Below, one piece after another: positions 56,739 through 64,000 of a stretch of 64,000 nucleotides of DNA. The stretch is from Taxillus chinensis. Lineage: Eukaryota; Streptophyta; Magnoliopsida; Santalales; Loranthaceae. The notes under the pieces are model-generated. The model was given only the letters and a program-made list of their open reading frames with translations, was not told the origin of the DNA and made no database searches. Made by a program: the position numbers and the translations under genes. Each line of letters begins with the position of its first letter. Position 1 is the first letter of the stretch. Location: assembly GCA_023512835.1 (NCBI GenBank), contig CM042088.1, forward strand, positions 248,001 through 312,000, read 5' to 3'.

Positions 56739-58765
56739 CATCACCGGTTTTCGTCCGGGACGCAACCGAATGATAAAATGTACAGAGTCGCCACCAACTA
56801 TTTTTGGGGTGCTGTTGGTTACCTAAAATGTGGGTGGTCTACATTACCAGATAAGGGTTTGGGGGTTGGTTACGTGTAGGGAAGGATTAGCACCCCTACA
56901 GCGCCCTTTCGGTACCTCTAGGAGGAGGAGATTTTTATTTGTTTTTCACTGTTTTGATTGGGTGAAGACATTATTGTTTTCCTAAAGTTTAAGTTTTTTT
57001 TTATTGGGCTAAGTTGTTTGTCAAAGTTATGATTAAAATTGTTTTATCCTAAATTTCTACAAGGAATCCTAAATGTTTTGTTTTGTTTTTTTGTTTAAAG
57101 TGGAAAATGAAATCCTAACGTTCTGTTTTTTTGTTTTTTTGTTTTGCTTTGTTTTTTGCCTTTTCGCTCTTTTTTATTTGTTTTTGTTTTTGTTTTTTTG
57201 TTTTTGTTTTTTTGTTTTTGTTTTTGTTTTGTTTTGGAAATGGAAATCCTAAACAATTAAAATGTGCATTTTTCTAATTTTAGGTTTTTTCCAAATTGAA
57301 AATGTTTGATTTTGGTGTTTTGGTTTGTTTTTTTTGTTTTTGTGAAAATGTTTTTTATTTAAGAGAAGTAGAACTACAAACTAGCATTTTTTTTTTTGGT
57401 TTTTTCAAAATGTGTCCCTTTGAAAAGGTAAAACTATGAACTAACACAATAACATATAATGTGACGTGTGTGATTGTGACATCCACAAAAAAATAAACAT
57501 TCACTCTTTTTTTCCTTTTTCATGTTTCTCTTTTTGTTTCCTTTTTTTACTATTGGCTATTACATATTACAACTTGAATAAAATGGAGAAAAGAACAACG
57601 AAACAAAGAAAACGAGAAACGAAACAACTAAACGAAATTAACAGTAAGGGAAAAAATAAAATCATAACACAAATGCTAAGAATACATTAAGATAACAAAA
57701 CTAATAATAATAATAATAATGAAACCGACTTTGGCCTTGGATTGGGACTCCAGCAGTGGCAACGTTAGCGAGAGGGCGAGTCTCCAAAGACTGGTTGATT
57801 GGACATGAGCCAGAGGTCGAACACTGCTGGCCGGAACTCCAAATGAACCTGTGTCTCTTTTTTCGTTTTGCTACTTTTTTTTGTTTTCGATTTTGGTATT
57901 GTTGCTGAAAAGAACAGAAAACAAAACTGGGGGAATGAAAATGATGTTTCAGAATTTCTGGGTTTGAAATGGGGGAGAGTGTATGTATGAGTGTTGGAAA
58001 AGTGAGGAGAGAAGTGGGGAGAAAAGGAAAGAAAAAGAGAAAAACTGGTTTTCGTTCGGGCCGCAACCGAATGATAAAATGTATAGAGTTGCCACCAACT
58101 ATTTTTGGGGGTGCAATTGGTCACCAAAAATGTGAGTGGTCTACATTACCAGAGATAAGGGTTTGAGGGTTAGTTACGTGTAGGGAAGGATTAGCACCCT
58201 TATAGTACCCTTTCGGTACCTATAAGAGGAGGAGGTTTCTATTTGTTTTTAACTGTTTTGACTGAGTGAAGACATTATTGTTTTCCTAAAGTTTATGTTT
58301 TTTTATTTAGCTAAGTTATTTGTCAAAGTTATGGTTAAAATTAATTTATCCTAAATTTCTAAAGGGAATCCTAAAAGTTTTATTTTTTTTTGTTTGAAGT
58401 GGAAAATGAAATTCTAAGGTTCTGGTTTTTTCGTTTTTTTAATGATTTTTGTTTTTGTTTTGTTTTTTTGCTATGCTTTGTTTTGTTTTGTTTTGCTTTT
58501 TTTGTTTTTGTTTTTTTGTTTTGTTTTGGAAATTGAAATATACGTTTTTCAACATTTTGGGTTTTTGGTTTGATAATGTTTTTTTTTGTGTTTTGGTATG
58601 TTTTGTTTTTGTTTTTCTGTTTTTTGAAAGAATTAGAACTACAAAACTACCATATGTTTCCCTTTTTTTTGTTTTTGAAAATGTGTCTTTTTGGAAAGGT
58701 AAAACTATGAACTAACACAATAATATATAATGTGACGTGTGTGATTGTGACATCCACAAAGAAAA
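56739..58765 (-). repeat. Tat LTR with internal partial duplication, right end cut by Copia-B
   Basis: Starts TGTCATCACCGGTTTTCGTC. Its first part (conserved block 56784-56900, then T-rich tracts 57080-57370) recurs from about 58044 (ACTGGTTTTCGTTCGGGCCG, block at 58085) to 58765. So about 720 bp of the LTR is present twice in tandem, about 1.3 kb apart. The rest is displaced by Copia-B. No gene. Confidence 0.82.
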
Positions 58766-60159
58766 TGTTGGTCCCTGTGAGCCTAGAGGGGGGTGAATAG
58801 GTTCTTATCGAAACTCTTTTAAACTCTCTGTGGCACAACACTTATCTGGTTAAAAGATAGAATCAATGCGAAAGATAACCAGATAGTGGAGGTATTTTGT
58901 TTTATTATCAAATGATAAATACAATAAAATAGAAATAAGACTCTCTTACACTCTGTATACAAAATGACTCACACACTAGCCTCTATAATCTCTATGAGCT
59001 CTTGTACATACACACGGTTATTACAAACTCACGAACATCAATATATCTATGAAAATGTACAAGAGTTAATATATATAGCGGCATCCCTTAGAGACAATCT
59101 TGGAACTTGATGTTCCGGACTATGTGCACATTGACTGTTCCTCGGTATTCTCTCTGCCTCAATTGCTGCGGATGTGGTCTTCAAGATCTTGGGTTTGTAG
59201 AGCATAAGTGTCCTTGTGAGTTCCCAAGTTTAGCTTAAATTGTGTCCACATATCCGGGTGATCCACGTGTAAGATGCTTTAGGTTCTCAATGCATTTGTC
59301 TTACATCGGGACACAGCGAGCTGGTGACTTTGAATGCGGAGAGATAAGTTTGAAGCAGCGTCTTCTTAATCCGGTGTAAAGTTTCTTATTCTGTGTTAAT
59401 TAAGATCGGATCCTTACTCCGTGTCAGTGATTGCTTACTCCATATCAATTATGTATAGGAATCCTTGTTCCGTGTCAGCGCTTCCTTACTCCGTATGAAT
59501 GAGAAGGTCGGAGTGCTTACTCCGCATCAGTGCTTCCTTACTCCGCAGGAGTTCCTTACTCTGTATGAATTAAAGGATCAGATGGCTTACTCCGTATCAG
59601 CGCATCCTTACTCTGCATGAGTAACAGGATGAGATTCCTTACTCCGCATCTAGTTTCCTTACTCCATGTGAATAAGGACTCGGATCCTTATTCCGCACAA
59701 GTCATTCCTTACTTTGCATGTATGGAAGATTCGGATTCCTTACTCTGTCTCTTCTTTTCCTTAGTCTGCTTGAGTGGAAGAACTTAGATTTTTATTCTGC
59801 GATGACTTTCTCTTACACCGTGTGAGTTGTAAACTAGGATTCTTACTCCGCATCTATTTGACTTAGTCCGTTTAAAGTGTTAGGCGCAGATTGCTTAGTC
59901 CGTAGCTTTAACTCATTAGTCCGCACGAATGATCCTTATTCCGTATGAAGTAAAGACTTGGTTATTTACTAAGTATTTGATGACACTCACTCTCGTTCGG
60001 ATCAGGATTATGTATCCTGTCCTTAACTTTGCTCTGATGAGTATAGATCCAGATTAAGATCATATCTTCTGCAATAACTTAAGATAAAATAACCAAAGTC
60101 TCAAATCAAAGTACATAGGGTTTTATTAACATCATCCAAATTTTGGGCTTGATCCAACA
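58766..60159 (-). repeat. Copia-B 3' LTR
   Basis: 1394 bp, TGTTGGTCCCTGTGAGCC to GGGCTTGATCCAACA. Homologous to the solo LTR at 54836. Contains the CCTTACTCCG minisatellite (59390-59960). Confidence 0.94.
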
Positions 60160-60398
60160 ATCTCCCCCAATTATGGATATTGCAAAACCCTTTGTAATCT
60201 GATCTGGTAAGCAACACAAAAAGATAGGATATATAATAGAAATCACCTCCATTTTCATTAAGCAGCAACATAGTACAATTTAGTCTTAATACAAAATTTT
60301 CACTAAGGTACATAAGGCTTACTATACTTGAAGATCATCGTTGCTGCTTTCTCCCTCAGTTCCATTGTCTGCTCCAAAGTGTAGTTGCGGATGTTGTT
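60160..60398 (-). other. Copia-B polypurine tract and 3' untranslated region
   Basis: The minus strand reads AATTGGGGGAGAT right before the LTR start TGTTGGATCAAG. The remaining bases up to the gene's stop codon show no other feature. Confidence 0.85.
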
Positions 60399-60481
60399 CT
60401 AACCCTTATTCACTTGAACGAGCGATTTGATGAAGAAGCAGACAAAGGCTCCACAGTTATCTCCATCAGGCTGTTGTGGAA
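60399..60481 (-). pseudogene. Ulp1/C48-type protease of Copia-B, C-terminal part with catalytic Gln and Cys
   Basis: The minus strand reads QQPDGDNCGAFVCFFIKSLV and stops at 60399-60401. Gln (60471-60473), five residues, Cys (60453-60455), Gly is the C48 active-site pattern. Across the solo LTR the frame joins exactly to NKKQVP at 62316, using one copy of TSD TGGAA, so both parts belong to one gene. Confidence 0.9.
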
Positions 60482-61045
60482 TGTAATGACCCGTGCGTAA
60501 CCCGTGTGTAAGAAGTTAACCACAAACACCTTGGATGTTGGTGCACAAGTTTGAGGTAAGAGAGGAGCCCAAGAGGGGACTTTTGGGAGGTGCATGTGTG
60601 AAGCGATAGCGTACATTTATGCCCTAGGAAGATGCTATGCGTTTACAGGCAGTTTTAAGCTGTTTTGGATGATCTTGGAGCTCACTTTTGACCTAGTAGA
60701 TGGCCTCAAACAATTGGTGTGCAAGAACAAAAGTTTCTTAGAATGAGGTCCTCTATCTACCACAGAAATTTTAGAGCATTTGGAGCTGCACGTGAATTCA
60801 CCCATTTCACGTGCAAGCATATTTTTGCTTCTCAGGCCTCTACAAGATGCAAGGAGGCTTGTGGTGAAGTTTGAGTGCATTTGGAGCTGCACGCCAATTG
60901 GGGAATTGGCGTGCAAATTGGCGTGCAGGCATGTTTTTGCATGGTTACCATGGTTTTGTCATTCTAATCATCTTTTCCCAAAGGACCATGTTGGAATTGT
61001 GAATATTTTGGTGTGTATGGATGTGGAAGGGTTGTAACTTGTGTA

Positions 61046-61120
61046 ATCAAAACTACGTCGTTTTGATGCTGGGATTCACTTAATCAAAACTACGTCGTTT
61101 TGATGTTGTGTTGTCTATAT
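61046..61120 (+). promoter_or_regulatory. Twin ACGT palindromes and TATA box, plus-oriented solo LTR
   Basis: ATCAAAACTACGTCGTTTTG followed by AT occurs twice, 37 bases apart, just upstream of TCTATATAAGG. Being a solo LTR, it could still drive outward transcription toward 62310 and beyond, antisense to the Copia-B gene. Confidence 0.65.
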
Positions 61121-61177
61121 AAGGAGGAGAAGCCTCTCTGTTTTAGGTTTAGGGTTTGTTGCTTCCCCAGCCGTCGC

Positions 61178-61208
<31 letters not shown>

Positions 61209-61378
61209 GAAGGAGAGCTTCTGGTGGCTGCCGGAGCGTCTTGCGTGGGTGGTCGGAGCCTTGTGTGGAAGCGGGAGCAAGAGAACATACAAGGTAGGGG
61301 TTCTGTTCTTCCTAAATCCTCCTCTGTCCTAGGGTTCTAGGGCGATTATAGAGTTATACCTGTTTATATATATATGTA

Positions 61379-61408
61379 ATCCATATAGGTGTGATCTCCT
61401 ATATGGAT
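61379..61408 (+). other. Conserved LTR hairpin, copy 6 (compensatory change)
   Basis: Stem ATCCATATAGG / CCTATATGGAT with loop TGTGATCT, in plus orientation. Same paired variant as copy 4. Confidence 0.8.
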
Positions 61409-62315
61409 GTTGGCCTTCAGTGGCATTTTGGTGTGATTCTGTTGTTACATGCTATATGTTCGATGAAATGCCTGTGTGAATATAGCTGTGTGTATATGCC
61501 CATTACGTGTTTGGTAATATGTCTGTGTGGCTGGACTTGTGGTTTAGTGTATGTATGTATGCTGGGTGTTTGTTCTATGGCCTGAATGGCTGGGTTTGTG
61601 CACTTGTGAACGGGTGTACACCAAGTGTTTGGTTTTATGCTTGAGTGACCGTGGTGTGTGTTGTGTGCATGACTGTGCTATCTGGCCTGAAGAGGCGGTT
61701 AAACTACTTTGCCTGAGAGGCGGTTAAACCAAGGGCCTGAAGAGGCGGTTAAACTACTTTGCCTGAGAGGCGGTTAAATCGAGGGCCTGAAGAGGCGGTT
61801 AAACTACTTGCTTGAGATGTGTTTTGTTAGCCAGTGTGGCTGGGGCTGGGGTTACGCCCACTTGTGTGATGTTTTATTTTCCTTTTCTTAACACTGTCAC
61901 ATCACTACACCTATGCACATGCATGTAGCCTTTAGGAGCATGGGAAGGGTTGGGGAGACTTGATCCCTACTGAGCTGTGGTTGCTCACTCCTCCTACTGT
62001 GTTTGCTTGTTTTCCTGGGACTTACAGGCGTTAGGTGGATACACCAAGGTGGAAGACCTTATTTATTTTACTCTCCTCCCTTTATGTTATTCTGTTTATG
62101 GGAATTGATGTAACCCCAGTGGGGATGAGATTGGAAAGGATTTTGTTGTAATAAACTGGTTTGGATTGCTTTTATGAACACTTTCTTGAATGTGTTGTGG
62201 ATGTTTAAAATGTTATAATCTTGGTTTGTATCCTAACCCCTTTGCCCTCCGTGTGGGTAAAAGGGGAGTCACGTACCGGTTTCCTCGGGTTGGAAATCTG
62301 GGGCGTGACATGGAA

Positions 62316-64000
62316 CTTGTTTCTTATTCCGGACTGACGCCTTCAACTTTTCATTTGGACCCAAGGGAGTAAGGCCCATTTCTTCATAGAGTCCGGATTG
62401 TTTCACTGCTTCAGTTAGTTGGAGACGCAGAGGTTCCCATTGATTCTTTCTTATGTTGTTATCCACAACCTAATGAGAATCGATCAGGGTCAACTGCTTC
62501 GAGTGAATCATGAAGGCAACCAGCATGAAGTGCGGCGACAATATTTGGTATGGAATGAGGACAGTTGAAAGATTCATCCATGGTTTGCTGTCCTCAGCAG
62601 TTCCGTCGATGAAGGTCCGGATGAAGGGTACTTTAGGAAGATATCCTTTAAACCAATAAGGCACAATATCAAATATATGTCCGTCCTTGTAGAGGGACGA
62701 AAACAGCCTCATCTCCATCTTAACTGCTCAAGAGAAATTCTCTATGTCTTTTGTGGTGAATAGGCCCTTCTCAGAACAGAGAGTCTTAATGTCTTTAGGA
62801 GAGAAGGGGCATAGGTCAGAAAGACATCTTCTCTCAGCATTGGATGCGGCATACTTAGACATTTCGAGAAAAACACTTCTATCTGTATCAAGTGGATCAC
62901 AATCCGCATAAGATGGGAGGAAGGTGTCAGCCGCTGATGGAGAGGTGGAAGGAGGAGCTGCACTGGAGGAGCTAGGCTGAGAGAAACAGCTGTGTTTGGG
63001 AATGGTAACTCCTGGAAGTGGATGCAATGGAGATGTAGGCCGCTTCTCAGCACGTGCAGAGGAAGGTGCAGGGGGATGAAATGACACGTTCTCCCCCGTT
63101 TTGGAAGATTGCCGAGGGGCAGTAGAGGGACGAGCCATCGTATGTGCCAAGTCCGCGAAAGAAGTCGACAGAGAATGAATGGACGAGGCCACGAGATCCA
63201 TCTTATGCTCAATGGAAGTGGAAGAGTCGGTCATGGCAGAGAGGAGTTAGGCGCCGAGAGCATTAACCTTGGTAGCGATGGCAGAGATTTGGGCGCTCTG
63301 GGCTTGGGCGTGGAAGTCCAGCTAGGCGGAGAGAACAACATCGGAGTGGACCAAGCCAAATGAGGCACATCCACGCGCCAACTCCGGGGCTTTGGAGGGC
63401 TCCCCCGCAGGAATAGGTGCAGGTGTGCGCAGGGCAGAGGAGTCAGTAGGAGTGGAGGGTGCGTTAGCAGTAGAAGGAGCATCCGGAGCATCGGAGGAAT
63501 CCTGAGCAGCAGAGCCACTTTGACCAGAGAGGTCAATGACAGGGATAGTGGTAGTAGGAGAGGCAAGCCGGGCCTCAGCAGGAGAAGGAGCTCGTGCGTC
63601 ATGAGCCGGGCCAGAGGTAACAGCGAAGGGAACATCCAGAATGTGGGCCGGTGTAAGGAAACCGTGATCTAGATTCCAGATGATCATATCCTCCCGGGAG
63701 TGGGTGTGTTTGGCATAAAACACCTTGATGTCGTTGTCAGGGACGAAGGCAGTGCAGGCGAGGCTAAAACGGAACCAGAGGTCTGTTAAGGTGTTAGTGG
63801 AGAGATGGGCAAGGTAGTCACGAGGTTGAGGTAGGGGAGGTAAAGGTGCTTCCGGAGGAGAAGGTAGGACATCTGCCATTGTCGTAGCAACGGCAGCATC
63901 AATAGCGAAAGCAGCAGCGGGTGAGTTGGGTGCGAGGACATCAGCAGGAGAAGGCACTAGAGAGTCAGCTGGATGAGGACTTGGCTGAGAGGGCCCCATA
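62316..64000 (-). pseudogene. Ulp1/C48-type protease gene of Copia-B, main part
   Basis: A single frame runs from the window edge to the solo LTR, broken only by stops at 63322-63324 (TAG), 63247-63249 (TAA), 62728-62730 (TGA) and 62470-62472 (TAG). The N-terminal part is Ala/Pro/Ser-rich, with YLAHLSTNTLTDLWFRFSLA and IKVFYAKHTHSREDMIIWNL (unknown). A low-complexity Ser/Pro segment follows, then CPFSPKDIKTLCSEKGLFTT, then the protease domain VLIPYQILSPHFMLVAFMIH (His codon 62530-62532), QLTLIDSH (Asp 62479-62481), and the helix WEPLRLQLTEAVKQSGLYEE. Gln and Cys follow after the LTR. The family removes SUMO-like modifiers in the nucleus. It is sense with the LTR. The start lies beyond the window. 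Confidence 0.85.

Larger units (their letters stand above)
60482..62310 (+). repeat. Solo LTR, chromovirus family, plus orientation, TSD TGGAA
   Basis: 1829 bp, TGTAATGACCCGTGCG to CTGGGGCGTGACA, flanked by TGGAA at 60477-60481 and 62311-62315. Palindromes at 61046-61067 and 61083-61104 precede TCTATATAAGG (61107-61120). A (GA)n tract lies at 61180-61204, hairpin at 61379-61408, and the GAGGCGGTTAAAC repeat array at 61680-61810. It is the only plus-oriented solo LTR of this subfamily here. It interrupts the Copia-B protease gene between the catalytic Asp and Gln. Confidence 0.96.
58766..64000 (-). mobile_element. Copia-B: Copia-type element carrying a Ulp1-like gene (continues beyond the window)
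   Basis: A 3' LTR (58766-60159), a polypurine tract and a minus-strand cargo gene are visible. The flank GAAAA (58761-58765) is one half of the TSD. The visible interior, about 2 kb after removing the solo LTR at 60482, contains only the Ulp1-like gene, with no RT, RNase H or integrase where a Copia element would have RNase H. The assignment to Copia rests on the LTR's likeness to family A (shared TAGAGGGGGGTGAATAG end) and on the PPT. The 5' part lies outside the window. Confidence 0.8.

Noticed and set aside
60399..64000. Ulp1-like protease as an ordinary host gene interrupted by transposons
   Set aside because: Its stop codon lies only about 240 bases from a polypurine tract and LTR in the matching orientation, no intron signals are evident, and a comparable gene sits inside the fully bounded Copia-A. 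A host gene is still possible because the right end of Copia-B is outside the window.

Overview
The window is a plant (very probably angiosperm) genomic segment made almost entirely of LTR retrotransposons nested in one another. I found no host gene, no tRNA or rRNA gene and no bacterial feature. Evidence: Ty1/copia and Ty3/gypsy gag-pol domains typical of plants (SIRE-like Copia, Tekay-like chromovirus, Tat/Ogre-like Gypsy), tRNA-Met(i) and tRNA-Arg-type primer binding sites, TG...CA long terminal repeats of about 1.3 to 2.6 kb, and 5-bp target-site duplications (TSDs). The species cannot be told from this sequence.

Layout. 1-2000 is the 3' half of a decayed chromovirus pol (minus strand), ended by a 500-N assembly gap (2001-2500). 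2501-10727 is a SIRE-like Copia element (Copia-1, minus) with gag, PR, IN, RT, RNase H and its 5' LTR (8816-10727). It abuts the 3' end of Tat-I (10728-33217, minus), which has two diverged ORF1 genes, a long open gag-protease-G-patch gene and an integrase but no reverse transcriptase. Tat-I is broken by an old solo LTR (11957-22814), itself split by a full-length chromovirus (13734-22650, TSD TGTTT), and by another solo LTR (28391-30181, TSD TTTTC). Tat-I has a 5' LTR at 31227-33217 and lies against a second Tat element, Tat-II (33218-56223, plus). Tat-II's integrase is split by Copia-A (34143-48322, TSD AAGTG). Copia-A carries a Tat solo LTR (35703-40660, TSD AGTCT) inside its 3' LTR, and that Tat LTR in turn carries a solo LTR (35758-38065). 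A further solo LTR (42452-43913, TSD TTCTG) lies in Copia-A's interior. Tat-II's 3' LTR (50252-56223) holds two more solo LTRs (51732-53706, TSD TATTC; 54836-56180, TSD AAGCC). Right of it come a Tat-III protease fragment (56224-56738), a partly duplicated Tat LTR (56739-58765) and Copia-B (58766 to the window end, minus), whose interior is cut by a last solo LTR (60482-62310, TSD TGGAA).

Most interesting content. Neither Copia-A nor the visible part of Copia-B has pol. Both carry, in sense with their LTRs, a gene for a Ulp1/C48-type (SUMO-protease-like) cysteine peptidase. In Copia-A it follows a truncated gag, and the catalytic cysteine codon is now a stop. In Copia-B the His, Asp, Gln and Cys codons can all be located, but a solo LTR separates His/Asp from Gln/Cys and four stops lie in an otherwise single reading frame. 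A short hydrophobic-acidic stretch resembling a SUMO-interaction motif is encoded beside the Copia-A protease. These look like members of a non-autonomous, protease-carrying Copia class.

The chromovirus LTR family shows conserved regulatory architecture: twin ACGT-centred palindromes 37-39 bp apart beside a TATA box, a G-box inverted repeat, and a downstream 30-nt hairpin whose stem shows a compensatory change and a G-U intermediate. Several LTR families contain internal minisatellites.
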